Positions 26,621 through 35,453 of a DNA stretch of 64,000 bases are shown here, piece by piece. The notes under the pieces were generated by a model. That model searched no databases. It had not been told where the DNA came from and saw only the letters and a program-made list of their open reading frames with translations. Source of the DNA: Flavobacterium frigoritolerans (GTDB lineage: Bacteria > Bacteroidota > Bacteroidia > Flavobacteriales > Flavobacteriaceae). The translations under genes and the position numbers were made by a program. Numbering within the stretch: the stretch's first letter is position 1; every line of letters starts with the position of its first letter. The stretch spans positions 186,001-250,000 of the forward strand of contig NZ_JAOZEV010000004.1 in assembly GCF_025847275.1 (NCBI RefSeq), read 5' to 3'.

Positions 26621-27625
26621 TTGAAACTTCGCGTTATTTTTGGGGTCTTATTTTTGTTATTAATTTCATGTAATAAGCAAGAGAAACCAGTTGCCGCTTT
26701 TTATTATTGGAAAACTATTTTTAAATTGTCTGCAGAAGAAAAGCAGGCTTTGGAGCAAAATAATATCAATAAAATTTATATTCGATATTTTGATATTGAT
26801 TTACATCCAAAAACACAAGAGCCATTTCCACTGAGCCCAGTTCATTTTGAAAATAAAACAGAAAACTTAACGATAGTTCCAGTGGTGTACATCAAAAACA
26901 AAGTGATGTTAAAAAAAGGAATTGATGTTGAAGATTTGGCGAAAAAAACATTTGATTTTATCGAGTTAATAAATAATAAAAACGGAATTTCTTGTCAGGA
27001 AATCCAAATCGATTGTGATTGGACATTGGCAAGTAAAACAAATTATTTGAAATTTATAGAATCTTTCAAGAAGATATCCCATAAAAAACTTTCAGCTACG
27101 ATACGATTACATCAGATAAAATATTTTGAAAAAACTAAAATTCCAAATGTCGATTCAGGTGTTTTAATGTATTATAATATGGGAACAATTGCGCCTGATT
27201 CTCTTAATTCTATTTATGATAGAAGAATTGCGCAACGATACATAAAAAGTTTAAAGAAATATCGCTTGCCGCTTGATTTTGCTTTGCCAATTTATTCTTG
27301 GGCAGTACATATTCGAGAGCATAAAGTAATAGGATTAAAAAGTAAAATAGATATAAAAGAAATACAAAAGGATACTAATTTTGTACAAAGTCAAAAAATA
27401 TACTTCACTGTAAAGTACTCCAATTATAAAAAAGGCACTTTTTATAAACAAGGAGATATTTTAAAAGTAGAAGCGATATCTAAGGATGATTTGCTAGAAA
27501 TGGCTTCCGATTTAGAGGAGAATACAGCTCAATATCCTAAAGAGATTATTTTTTACGACTTAGATGAATTCAATTTAAAAAATTATGAAAAAAATATTTT
27601 TAAACAAGTTCTTTCTTGTTTCTAG
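26621..27625 (+). CDS. Lipoprotein of unknown function with TTG start
   Basis: The 334-residue frame begins with TTG and reads MKLRVIFGVLFLLLISCNKQ, a lipoprotein signal with its Cys at 17. The body alternates strands and helices (NKIYIRYFDIDL, IQIDCDWTLASK, LMYYNMGTIAP, FALPIYSWAV), suggestive of a TIM-barrel-like fold with acidic residues at strand ends. I do not recognise a catalytic motif with certainty. Its last 41 bases overlap the start of the next gene in another frame, implying translational coupling. Confidence 0.75.
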   Translation: MKLRVIFGVLFLLLISCNKQEKPVAAFYYWKTIFKLSAEEKQALEQNNINKIYIRYFDIDLHPKTQEPFPLSPVHFENKTENLTIVPVVYIKNKVMLKKGIDVEDLAKKTFDFIELINNKNGISCQEIQIDCDWTLASKTNYLKFIESFKKISHKKLSATIRLHQIKYFEKTKIPNVDSGVLMYYNMGTIAPDSLNSIYDRRIAQRYIKSLKKYRLPLDFALPIYSWAVHIREHKVIGLKSKIDIKEIQKDTNFVQSQKIYFTVKYSNYKKGTFYKQGDILKVEAISKDDLLEMASDLEENTAQYPKEIIFYDLDEFNLKNYEKNIFKQVLSCF

Positions 27626-29960
27626 TGGTGTTTTATTGTTTGCTTACGGTGTAATTTATGCTTGTGGAGGCGGTGATGATTGGGGGATGGGGTATAGTTC
27701 TAATTTTACTCCTGAAACTTTTGTTGAGAAATCGTATCGACCATTATTTTTATCGGGAGAGGTTTTTTACGGGATTGGTTTTGATACCGAACATAATTCC
27801 CGATTTAATGATGATATTAAATCAGATTGGAATGCCTACTTAAAAACGAAAGTTGATACTGCTACAGTAAGTCATTTTTTAATTGGAGATAATACGTCAA
27901 GATATTCGTATGATAAAGATAAGGATACAGGGTATAAGAAAGAAATTGAGCAGCTTCATGTTTTTTTTAAAACTAAAAAACAAAATCAGGCTTCTCTAAA
28001 ATGGGGTAAGAAAATAAATTTGAAAGATGATAAAGCCAAGGCCTTTATTGAGTTTTTATATTTGGCGCAAAAAATAGAGGCAGTTTCGGTTGGGGAAAAT
28101 TATTGGAGTTATGAACCTGTTGTGGCTAAAACTTTTGATGATTTGAAAATGATTCAATCTATCGAAAATGTATACAATACTATATCAGATCCGTTTTTGA
28201 AAAACAGGTATTGGTTTCTTACTATGAAAGCTTATTTTTATAGTAGTAACAAACAAAAAGCAATTACGTTTTTTAATAAAACAGAAGCGGTAGTTCCTAA
28301 AAATGTACTGTATTATCGTGCGTTATCTTATGTGGCGGGAATAAATTACCAACAAGGCAAATATTCGACATCTAATTATTTATATGCGCAAGTATTTGAT
28401 AAATGTCCTGAAATGAGAGTCGTTACAGCTTATAGTTTTCGTCCGGAAAATGAAACAGATTGGAATAAATCTTTGTCAATGGCCAAAAATAATAGAGAAA
28501 AAGCAGCACTTTGGGCAATTCACGGGTATTATAAAGACGAAATGCAAGCGATTGATAAAATTTATCAATTAGATCCTAAAAATGAGCATTTGAATTATTT
28601 GCTTACAAGATTGGTTAATCAACAAGAACAAGGGATTAATAATTCATTTGAGTTGGCTAAAGTTAATTCTGAAGGTTCTACGGATTATAGTGCGCCTGCA
28701 ATAAAACAGACGGTAGCAGAAAATAAAGAAACAAATAAAAGTAAAATTAATGCAAAAGCATTTGATTTAGTTTCGAAAATTGCAGTAACAGGAAATACAG
28801 AGAAGCCTTATTTATGGAATACTGCTTTAGGGTATTTGCAAACACTAAAAGGAGAGTTTGCTAAAGCAGATGAAAATTTTGCGAAAGCCGAAAAAACTAT
28901 GCCTAAAACGGAGTTGGCTAATAATCAACTTAGATTGCTTCGTTTTGTAAATAATATGAGTAAAATTGATAAGTTAAATTCTAAAAATGAGAAAACGATT
29001 CTCAAGGATTTAAATTGGTTGTATCAAGAACTTCCAAAGCAAAAAGTAGGCGATTTTCGTTATGAAAATGCTTCTAGTTGGAGCAGAATGTACTTGATGA
29101 CACTTTATAAAGAACAGAAAGATTATGTAATGGCAGAATTGTTTGCAAATACTTCAGCTTATAGTTATTGGGGTGCAGGAAATTCTTTTTATGATGTCGA
29201 AAAGAATTTGTTAGGGATGAAAGCATTTTTGGCTAAGCCAAATAAAACTGAAATAGAAAAAATAGGCTTTAGTATTTATAATTTGAATTTAAATAATATT
29301 AATAATTTCCAGGCAATACAGGCAACATATCAAAATAAAATACCTGAAGCAATTGCTTTTATGCAACAAACAGATACATTACAAAACGCGGTTTTTTACG
29401 GAAATCCATTTAATGGAAGTATAAAAGATTGTCATGATTGTGACCATGCGGCATATCAAAAAAAGAAATATTCTCAAATAGAATTTTTAACGACTATAAA
29501 AACGATGCAAGATAAACTTGCTAAAAATGAAGATGTATATACAAATAGCTTGTTGCTAGGAAATGCATTTTATAATATTACCCATTTTGGAAACGGGAGA
29601 AGTTTTTATGAAATCGGAATTGTAGGGTATGGTTCAAGTCCATATTCATTTAGGGATTCTATGAAAAAAATGATTACAAATTGTTCATTGCCTAAAATGT
29701 ATTACCAAAAAGCATTAGAAGCAGCTACAACAAAAGAGCAAAAAGCAAAATGTGTTTATATGTTGGCAAAATGCGAGCGAAATGAATATTATAATAAAAA
29801 GTATAATTCGGTAACAAATTGGTGGACTGCAGATCAGGATAAGATAAATTTCTTGGCATGGAATAATTTTAAAATATTGAAAAAAGATTATTCGGACACT
29901 AAATATTATCAAGATGTTATTGCTGAATGTGGTTATTTTAATACCTATGTTAATCAGTAA
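27585..29960 (+). CDS. Large envelope protein with TPR-like helical repeats, function unknown
   Basis: The 791-residue protein has an N-terminal hydrophobic segment ending in VIYAC-GGGDDW, compatible with a lipoprotein signal (Cys27). Residues from about 180 to 480 look like helical repeats of TPR type (NKQKAITFFNKTEAVVPKN, LQTLKGEFAKADENFAKAEKTM). Near residues 610-620 'CHDCDHAAYQKKKY' offers two Cys and His residues. It overlaps the preceding lipoprotein gene by 41 bases and ends five bases before mce. The two unknowns are probably expressed together and may work as a pair at the envelope. Confidence 0.75.
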   Translation: MKKIFLNKFFLVSSGVLLFAYGVIYACGGGDDWGMGYSSNFTPETFVEKSYRPLFLSGEVFYGIGFDTEHNSRFNDDIKSDWNAYLKTKVDTATVSHFLIGDNTSRYSYDKDKDTGYKKEIEQLHVFFKTKKQNQASLKWGKKINLKDDKAKAFIEFLYLAQKIEAVSVGENYWSYEPVVAKTFDDLKMIQSIENVYNTISDPFLKNRYWFLTMKAYFYSSNKQKAITFFNKTEAVVPKNVLYYRALSYVAGINYQQGKYSTSNYLYAQVFDKCPEMRVVTAYSFRPENETDWNKSLSMAKNNREKAALWAIHGYYKDEMQAIDKIYQLDPKNEHLNYLLTRLVNQQEQGINNSFELAKVNSEGSTDYSAPAIKQTVAENKETNKSKINAKAFDLVSKIAVTGNTEKPYLWNTALGYLQTLKGEFAKADENFAKAEKTMPKTELANNQLRLLRFVNNMSKIDKLNSKNEKTILKDLNWLYQELPKQKVGDFRYENASSWSRMYLMTLYKEQKDYVMAELFANTSAYSYWGAGNSFYDVEKNLLGMKAFLAKPNKTEIEKIGFSIYNLNLNNINNFQAIQATYQNKIPEAIAFMQQTDTLQNAVFYGNPFNGSIKDCHDCDHAAYQKKKYSQIEFLTTIKTMQDKLAKNEDVYTNSLLLGNAFYNITHFGNGRSFYEIGIVGYGSSPYSFRDSMKKMITNCSLPKMYYQKALEAATTKEQKAKCVYMLAKCERNEYYNKKYNSVTNWWTADQDKINFLAWNNFKILKKDYSDTKYYQDVIAECGYFNTYVNQ

Positions 29961-29965
29961 TTAAG

Positions 29966-30370
29966 ATGATGAATAAAATAGAACATATAGGAATTGCAGT
30001 TAAAGATTTAGAAGTTTCGAATCTTTTGTTCGAAAAGCTTTTTGGGGTTCCGGCTTATAAATCGGAAGCGGTGGAAAGCGAAGGAGTGATAACTTCATTT
30101 TTTCAAAACGGACCAAATAAAATAGAGCTTCTTGCGGCGACTAGCCCAGGAAGTCCTATCGCTAAATTTCTTGATAAAAAAGGAGAAGGGATTCACCATA
30201 TAGCATTTGATGTAACGGATATCATCGAAGAAGTGGAACGTTTAAAAAGCGAAGGTTTTGTGGTTTTAAACGAAATTCCCAAAAAAGGTGCCGATAATAA
30301 ACTCGTTGTTTTCTTGCATCCTAAAAGTACAAATGGAGTTTTGATAGAGTTATGTCAGGAAATTAAATAA
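29966..30370 (+). CDS. mce: Methylmalonyl-CoA epimerase
   Basis: The 134-residue VOC (glyoxalase-fold) protein starts MMNKIEHIGIAVKDLEVS. Metal-ligand positions are His in IEHIGIAV, Glu in KIELLAA, His in GIHHIAFDV and Glu in VLIELCQ. It interconverts (R)- and (S)-methylmalonyl-CoA, linking propionyl-CoA and succinyl-CoA metabolism. The length is normal for the family. It begins five bases after the TPR-like gene. Confidence 0.92.
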   Translation: MMNKIEHIGIAVKDLEVSNLLFEKLFGVPAYKSEAVESEGVITSFFQNGPNKIELLAATSPGSPIAKFLDKKGEGIHHIAFDVTDIIEEVERLKSEGFVVLNEIPKKGADNKLVVFLHPKSTNGVLIELCQEIK

Positions 30371-30470
30371 TTTCGAGTATTTAATGAGTGAATTAGATGC
30401 TTAAAAATCAGATAGTTTTGATTTTTGTAAAATTAATTATGAAAATAACGTAAAAATCATGCTTAAATAT

Positions 30471-30501
30471 TTGCTACAAATGAAAAATAGTGGTAATATT
30501 G
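30471..30501 (+). promoter_or_regulatory. Promoter of the CAU tRNA
   Basis: TTG (30471-30473) is followed after 20 bases by TAATATTG (30494-30501), one mismatch from the -7 consensus. The tRNA begins 13 bases later. Confidence 0.6.
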
Positions 30502-30514
30502 CAACCTCAAAACC

Positions 30515-30588
30515 GGTCCTATAGCTCAGCTGGTTAGAGCACCTGACTCATAATCAGGTGGTCCCTGGTTCGAGCCCAGGTGGGACCA
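30515..30588 (+). tRNA. tRNA with CAU anticodon (Met or lysidine-modified Ile2)
   Basis: A 74-base cloverleaf. Acceptor GGTCCTA pairs with TGGGACC, with one G-U. The D arm is in AGCTCAGCTGGTTAGAGC. The anticodon stem CCTGA/TCAGG holds the loop CTCATAA. The T arm is CCTGGTTCGAGCCCAGG and the discriminator is A. CCA is not encoded. Elongator Met and tRNA-Ile2 both use CAU, and I cannot separate them by eye. Confidence 0.93.
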
Positions 30589-30598
30589 CAGTTTAAAT

Positions 30599-30636
30599 AA
30601 AAAAAGCCTTTACAGCAATGTAGAGGCTTTTTTTTG
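30599..30636 (+). terminator. Intrinsic terminator after the CAU tRNA
   Basis: AGCCTTTACA pairs with TGTAGAGGCT around GCAA, followed by a run of T. The stem contains one G-U pair. Confidence 0.85.
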
Positions 30637-30829
30637 TGGTTTTTTAATTGGATCCATTATTATTTAATAAGGTTGGGATTTCTGTTTTATGTTTTTGATG
30701 ACTGTATGTAAGATTTTATATATATTAACAATTAATTTTTTAATATTGATTGTTGATTAATTTTAGTGATATTCAGTTGGTTGTGATTGTTTTTGCAGGC
30801 TTTTTATTAAGCTTTTTTTGATAGTAGTA

Positions 30830-30859
30830 TTGTAGCTTTCTTTAAAAATGATACATTTG
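30830..30859 (+). promoter_or_regulatory. Promoter of the small PID-CTERM-like gene
   Basis: TTG at 30830-30832, a 19-base spacer and TACATTTG at 30852-30859 form a near-ideal Bacteroidota promoter. The leader is about 90 bases. It contains a hairpin (GGAATTTA 30892-30899 with TAAATTCC 30910-30917) followed by GTTTTATT, which could attenuate or protect the message. Between 30637 and 30829 I see nothing. Confidence 0.6.
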
Positions 30860-30955
30860 TTTACTGATTCTGTTTGGTATTTATAGTTCACGGAATTTAG
30901 TTTTAAAAATAAATTCCCGTTTTATTGCATTTAATTTTAAAGGATTAAAATTTAT

Positions 30956-31195
30956 ATGAAAATTATTTCACAAAGGTTTCTAATAATTATGTTGGTTTTG
31001 CTGGGTTCGGTTAGTGCTTTTGCAGCTCCTGTTCCTCCTGCGCCTCCTGTCCGACAAGGTGTGGGTATTCCGCCGCCGCCAGGTGATCCGCCATTGCCTA
31101 TTGATGAAAATCTTGTGTTTTTGCTTATTGCAGCATTATCATTTGGGATATATAGGATATATGAATATAGATTAAAACAAAAAACTCCAGCGTAA
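30956..31195 (+). CDS. Small exported protein with PID-CTERM-like sorting signal
   Basis: The 79-residue product has a signal peptide (to about residue 22, VSAFAAP), a Pro/Gly-rich linker (PPAPP, IPPPPGDPP) and a C-terminal PIDENLVFLLIAALSFGIY segment followed by basic residues (YRLKQK). The Pro-Ile-Asp, transmembrane helix and basic tail order resembles the PID-CTERM sorting signals of Flavobacteriia. Almost nothing lies between the signal peptide and the sorting signal, so it may be a minimal substrate or membrane peptide. The stop codon lies in the loop of the terminator. Confidence 0.75.
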   Translation: MKIISQRFLIIMLVLLGSVSAFAAPVPPAPPVRQGVGIPPPPGDPPLPIDENLVFLLIAALSFGIYRIYEYRLKQKTPA

Positions 31196-31207
31196 ACTGG
31201 AGTTTTT
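31181..31207 (+). terminator. Terminator overlapping the end of the small gene
   Basis: AAAACTCCAG and CTGGAGTTTT pair around CGTAAA, followed by T. The last sense codons form the left arm and TAA sits in the loop. It may also act on ribE from the opposite side. Confidence 0.85.
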
Positions 31208-31227
31208 TGTTTTTAAGGCTGCTTTTT

Positions 31228-31815
31228 TTAGTTGTTCTTGTATAATCTGGATACGTACTTGCCAATTACATCAAATTCTAGATTTATTTTAGTTCCAATT
31301 TTGAAATTGTTAAAATTAGTGTTTTCAAATGTGTACGGAATTATTGATACGCTAAATTGATTTTTTTTGGAATTTACAACTGTTAGACTAACTCCATTTA
31401 CGGTAATTGATCCTTTTTCGATTGTAATGTTGTTTAATTTCTCATCATACTCGAAAGTATAATTCCAGCTGCCATTAGCTTCTTCAATGGTAATGCAGTT
31501 TCCTGTTTGGTCTACGTGGCCTTGAACAATATGGCCATCAAGGCGATCGCTTAATTTCATTCCTCTTTCAAGGTTGATGATGTCGCCAACTTTCCAGTCG
31601 CCGATATTTGTTTTTTGTATGGTTTCGGCTATGGCGGTAACGGTGTAGAGTGAATCTTGTGTATTTACAACAGTTAAGCAAATGCCATTGTGGGAGACGC
31701 TTTGGTCTATTTTGAGTTCATTTGTAATAGAAGAATCTACAGTTATGTGAATATTATCTCTGTCTTTTCTTATTTCGACTACATTGCCAAGGGTTTCTAT
31801 GATTCCTGTAAACAT
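31228..31815 (-). CDS. ribE: Riboflavin synthase, alpha subunit
   Basis: The 195-residue protein has two lumazine-binding repeats. The first begins MFTGIIETLGNVVEI with 'SHNGICLTVV'. The second contains GHIVQGHVDQTG and 'VNGVSLTVV'. It dismutates two molecules of 6,7-dimethyl-8-ribityllumazine to riboflavin. The N-terminal MFTGI is the invariant start of the family, which fixes the initiation codon. It is divergent from pdxA, with 58 bases between the starts. Confidence 0.95.
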   Translation of the reverse strand: MFTGIIETLGNVVEIRKDRDNIHITVDSSITNELKIDQSVSHNGICLTVVNTQDSLYTVTAIAETIQKTNIGDWKVGDIINLERGMKLSDRLDGHIVQGHVDQTGNCITIEEANGSWNYTFEYDEKLNNITIEKGSITVNGVSLTVVNSKKNQFSVSIIPYTFENTNFNNFKIGTKINLEFDVIGKYVSRLYKNN

Positions 31816-31873
31816 TTCTTATTTTATTTTACTAAATTTGCACATCAAAATTAGTAATAAATAACCTGTGGTC

Positions 31874-32923
31874 ATGATAAAAAATGCAGAAAATATAATC
31901 GTCGGAATTTCAATTGGAGATTTAAACGGTATTGGAAGCGAAGTTGTTCTTAAAACATTCGAAGATTCTCGAATGCTAGAGCTGTGTACCCCAGTTATTT
32001 TTGCAAATGTAAAAATACTATCTTTCATAAAAAAGAATTTCACATCATCAGTAATGTTGCATGGGATTGACAAATTAGACCAGATTGTACCAGGTAAGAT
32101 TAATGTTTACAATCTTTGGAGAGAGGGAATAGATATTAATTTGGGAACAAATAATGATAAAGTAGGAGAGTATGCTATAAAATCGTTTGTAGCTGCAACA
32201 AAGGCTTTAAAAGAAGGAATTGTAGATGTTTTGGTGACAGCTCCTATTAATAAATATAATATTCAATCGGAAACATTTAAATTTCCAGGACATACTGATT
32301 ATTTAGATCAAGAGCTGGAAGGAAATGCTTTGATGATGATGGTTCAGGATAATTTAAGAGTTGGTTTGCTAACAGATCATATCCCACTAAGCGAAGTGGC
32401 GTCACATCTTACGGAAGAATTAATAGAGCGAAAAATCCAAACGATTAAACAGTCACTAATTCAGGATTTTAGTATAAATAAACCAAAAATTGCAGTTTTA
32501 GGATTAAATCCACATTGTGGAGATGGTGGTGTAATTGGAAAAGAAGATGATGCGATTTTAAAACCAGTTTTAAAGAAAATATTTGATAAAGGAACATTGG
32601 TTTTTGGGCCTTTTCCGGCAGATGGCTTTTTTGGAAGTGGTCAATATGAAAAATATGATGCTATTGTGGCCACCTATCATGATCAAGGATTGATTCCTTT
32701 TAAGACGTTGTCTTTTGGTAAAGGAGTTAATTATACTGCGGGTTTAAATAAGGTAAGAACTTCGCCGGATCACGGTACAGCGTATGATATTGCTGGAAAA
32801 GATATTGCAGATTATAATTCATTTAAGGAGGCTGTTTATTTAGCAATAGACATATTTCGTTCTCGTAATCAATATGAGGAGATTAGTAAAAAACCTCTTA
32901 AAATAAAAGAAAAACAGTTATAA
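31874..32923 (+). CDS. pdxA: 4-hydroxythreonine-4-phosphate dehydrogenase
   Basis: The 349-residue enzyme starts at ATG 31874 (MIKNAENIIVGISIGDLNGIG); an in-frame GTG two codons earlier is less likely. Metal and substrate motifs of PdxA are GHTDYLDQEL, ATYHDQGLIPFK and RTSPDHGTAYDIAG, which supply the three histidines. It oxidises 4-phosphohydroxy-L-threonine in the DXP-dependent pyridoxal-phosphate pathway. DUF177-rpmF follows on the same strand but from its own promoter. Confidence 0.94.
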   Translation: MIKNAENIIVGISIGDLNGIGSEVVLKTFEDSRMLELCTPVIFANVKILSFIKKNFTSSVMLHGIDKLDQIVPGKINVYNLWREGIDINLGTNNDKVGEYAIKSFVAATKALKEGIVDVLVTAPINKYNIQSETFKFPGHTDYLDQELEGNALMMMVQDNLRVGLLTDHIPLSEVASHLTEELIERKIQTIKQSLIQDFSINKPKIAVLGLNPHCGDGGVIGKEDDAILKPVLKKIFDKGTLVFGPFPADGFFGSGQYEKYDAIVATYHDQGLIPFKTLSFGKGVNYTAGLNKVRTSPDHGTAYDIAGKDIADYNSFKEAVYLAIDIFRSRNQYEEISKKPLKIKEKQL

Positions 32924-32966
32924 ACAAAAAAAGGTGAATAAGATTATTAGTTTTACAATAATTTTA

Positions 32967-32974
32967 TATCTTTG
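32967..32974 (+). promoter_or_regulatory. -7 promoter box of the DUF177-rpmF-fabH-acc region
   Basis: TATCTTTG matches TAnnTTTG exactly. The -33 region has no clear TTG at the usual spacing. Transcription should begin near 32981, about 50 bases before the DUF177 start codon. Confidence 0.5.
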
Positions 32975-33030
32975 CACCCCGATTCAGAGTTCTGTGACCC
33001 AGAATATGAATTAGGAAAAATGATGTTGAA

Positions 33031-33573
33031 ATGAGCAAGACAAAAGAATATTTAATTCCATTCGCAGGATTAAAGTTAGGTAAACACCATTTTGAGTATC
33101 AAATAAGTAATGTGTTCTTTGAGAGCTTTGATTATGAAGAATTTCAAAATTCAGATATCAAAGTAAATGTAGTTTTAGAGAAGAAAAGCAACATGTTAGA
33201 GTTGGGTTTCAAGCACAAAGGTACTGTGAATGTACCATGTGACTTAACAAGCGAAGATTTTGACTTACCTTTAAAAGGTAATATGAAGTTGATCGTTCGT
33301 TTTGGAGAAGCTTTTAATAATGACAATGAAGAACTGCTTATTCTGCCTTATGGTGAATTTGAAATAGATATTGCACAATATATCTATGAAATGATTGCAC
33401 TTTCGGTACCTCTAAAAAGGATTCATCCAGGAATTAAAGATGGAAGTTTAAAGACAGAAGCTTTAGATAAACTGAATGAATTGACTATAAAAGAACAAAA
33501 AGAAGAGAGTACAAAAGAAGAAGATATTGACCCTCGTTGGGACAAATTAAAGAAACTATTAACGGATAAATAA
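33031..33573 (+). CDS. DUF177/YceD-family protein
   Basis: The 180-residue protein lies directly upstream of rpmF, the conserved position of YceD/DUF177 proteins across bacteria. The family signature is 'VPCDLTSEDFDLPLKGNMKLIVRFG' followed by 'LDIAQYIYEMIALSVP'-type sequence; in this family a Cys-containing region precedes an acidic stretch. YceD proteins are linked to 23S rRNA or ribosome maturation in other organisms. The Lys/Glu-rich tail (EQKEESTKEEDIDPRWDKLKKL) is typical. Confidence 0.88.
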   Translation: MSKTKEYLIPFAGLKLGKHHFEYQISNVFFESFDYEEFQNSDIKVNVVLEKKSNMLELGFKHKGTVNVPCDLTSEDFDLPLKGNMKLIVRFGEAFNNDNEELLILPYGEFEIDIAQYIYEMIALSVPLKRIHPGIKDGSLKTEALDKLNELTIKEQKEESTKEEDIDPRWDKLKKLLTDK

Positions 33574-33582
33574 TATAGTAAA

Positions 33583-33777
33583 ATGGCACATCCTAAGAGA
33601 AAAATCTCGAAAACAAGAAGAGATAAGAGAAGAACACATTATAAAGCTACTGTAGCTCAAATCGCTACATGTCCTATCACTGGAGAAGCACATTTATACC
33701 ACAGAGCTTACTGGCATGAAGGGAAAATGTACTACAGAGGGCAAGTTGTTATAGATAAATCTGTAGCTGTTGCTTAA
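33583..33777 (+). CDS. rpmF: Ribosomal protein L32, zinc-less form
   Basis: The 64-residue protein starts with the invariant [19 protein letters not shown]. Most L32 proteins then carry two CxxC pairs for zinc. Here the region reads [20 protein letters not shown], with one Cys only, so this is a zinc-independent variant. It follows DUF177 by nine bases and ends at the terminator at 33801-33828. Confidence 0.97.
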   Translation: MAHPKRKISKTRRDKRRTHYKATVAQIATCPITGEAHLYHRAYWHEGKMYYRGQVVIDKSVAVA

Positions 33778-33800
33778 TACATTTTTGTAAATGATATTAG

Positions 33801-33828
33801 AACTCTCACTATGTGAGAGTTTTTTTTG
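33801..33828 (+). terminator. Intrinsic terminator after rpmF
   Basis: AACTCTCAC pairs with GTGAGAGTT around TAT, followed by a T run. Confidence 0.9.
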
Positions 33829-33949
33829 TTGGTTATAATTTTCGTTATTTAAGAAAATTAAGACAATACGTTTAGAATTTTTTTTGTAATTTTCAAGTCT
33901 TTTAAAAATTTTTCAAATATCAGTATTTGGAAGGAAATAATTGAATATA

Positions 33950-34948
33950 ATGAATACAATCACAGCCGCAATAACCGCTGTTGGAGCTTATGTTCCAGAC
34001 TTTGTACTTTCAAACAAAGTCTTAGAAACCATGGTAGATACCAATGATGAATGGATTACTACCCGCACCGGAATAAAAGAAAGAAGAATTCTTAAAGATA
34101 CTGATAAAGGAACCTCATTCCTTGCTATAAAAGCAGCACAAGATTTAATAGCCAAAGCTAATATTGATCCTTTGGAGATTGATATGATAATAATGGCAAC
34201 AGCTACAGCAGATATGCCAGTAGCTTCTACAGGAGTTTATGTTGCAACACAAATTGGAGCAACAAATGCTTTTGCATACGATTTACAAGCAGCATGTTCT
34301 AGCTTCCTTTACGGAATGTCTACAGCAGCAGCGTATATTCAGTCAGGTAGATACAAAAAAGTATTACTAATAGGAGCGGATAAAATGTCTTCGATAGTAG
34401 ATTATACAGACAGATCTACTTGTATTATTTTTGGAGATGGCGCAGGAGCAGTATTATTTGAACCTAATTATGAAGGTTTAGGATTGCAAGATGAATATTT
34501 GAGAAGTGACGGAGTTGGTCGTGATTTTTTGAAAATACCAGCAGGAGGATCTTTAATTCCTACTACTTTAGAAACAGTTCAAGAAAACAGACACAATATT
34601 ATACAAGACGGGAAAACTGTTTTTAAATATGCTGTTACCAATATGGCTGATGCAAGCGAATTAATTCTTAAGAGAAATAATTTAACAAATCAAGATGTAA
34701 ATTGGTTAGTTCCACATCAGGCAAACAAACGTATCATTGATGCTACTGCAAGCAGAATGGATTTAGAAGACTCAAAAGTATTAATGAATATCGAAAGATA
34801 TGGTAATACAACATCAGCTACATTACCTTTAGTACTTAGCGATTTTGAGCATTTGTTCAAAAAAGGAGATAACATTATTTTTGCCGCTTTTGGAGGTGGA
34901 TTCACTTGGGGATCTATATACTTAAAATGGGCTTACGATAAAAAATAA
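33950..34948 (+). CDS. fabH: Beta-ketoacyl-ACP synthase III
   Basis: From ATG 33950 the protein has 332 residues (MNTITAAITAVGAYVPDFVL); a TTG three codons earlier is the alternative. The Cys-His-Asn triad is in QAACSSFLYG, WLVPHQANKR and ERYGNTTSAT. It condenses acetyl-CoA (or branched acyl-CoA) with malonyl-ACP to start fatty-acid synthesis. accB and accC follow, so the operon couples malonyl-CoA supply to chain initiation. Branched-chain primer use is common in Flavobacteriia but cannot be seen here. Confidence 0.96.
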   Translation: MNTITAAITAVGAYVPDFVLSNKVLETMVDTNDEWITTRTGIKERRILKDTDKGTSFLAIKAAQDLIAKANIDPLEIDMIIMATATADMPVASTGVYVATQIGATNAFAYDLQAACSSFLYGMSTAAAYIQSGRYKKVLLIGADKMSSIVDYTDRSTCIIFGDGAGAVLFEPNYEGLGLQDEYLRSDGVGRDFLKIPAGGSLIPTTLETVQENRHNIIQDGKTVFKYAVTNMADASELILKRNNLTNQDVNWLVPHQANKRIIDATASRMDLEDSKVLMNIERYGNTTSATLPLVLSDFEHLFKKGDNIIFAAFGGGFTWGSIYLKWAYDKK

Positions 34949-34970
34949 ATTTAAACTAAAAACGAATATT

Positions 34971-35453
34971 ATGGATTTAAAAGAAATTCAAAACCTAATC
35001 AAATTTGTAGCAAATTCGGGAGTTGCTGAAGTAAAGTTGGAGATGGATGATGTTAAAATCACCATTAGAACAACATTAGAAGGTAATGTAACTGAAACCA
35101 CGTATGTTCAACAATTGCCAGCTCAAGCAACATTGCCACAAGCTGTAGTGCCTCAGCAAGCTGTTCCAGTAGTAACAACTACAGAAGCTCCTGCTGCAGC
35201 AGAAAACTCTAATTTAATTACTATAAAATCACCAATTATTGGAACTTTTTATAGAAAACCTTCACCAGACAAACCAGCTTTTGCTGAAGTAGGTTCAACA
35301 ATTGCTAAAGGAGATGTTCTTTGTGTTATTGAAGCAATGAAATTATTTAATGAAATTGAATCTGAAGTTTCTGGTAAAATTGTTAAGATTTTAGTAGATG
35401 ATATGTCTCCAGTTGAGTTTGATCAACCATTGTTTTTAGTAGATCCATCATAA
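34971..35453 (+). CDS. accB: Biotin carboxyl carrier protein of acetyl-CoA carboxylase
   Basis: The 160-residue protein has an N-terminal helical region, an Ala/Pro/Gln-rich linker (about 45-85) and a C-terminal biotinyl domain with VIEAMKLFNEIE, where the Lys carries biotin. It shuttles CO2 from AccC to the transcarboxylase. It starts 22 bases after fabH. The 89-base spacer to accC is filled by an inverted repeat of 8-base words. Confidence 0.96.
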   Translation: MDLKEIQNLIKFVANSGVAEVKLEMDDVKITIRTTLEGNVTETTYVQQLPAQATLPQAVVPQQAVPVVTTTEAPAAAENSNLITIKSPIIGTFYRKPSPDKPAFAEVGSTIAKGDVLCVIEAMKLFNEIESEVSGKIVKILVDDMSPVEFDQPLFLVDPS

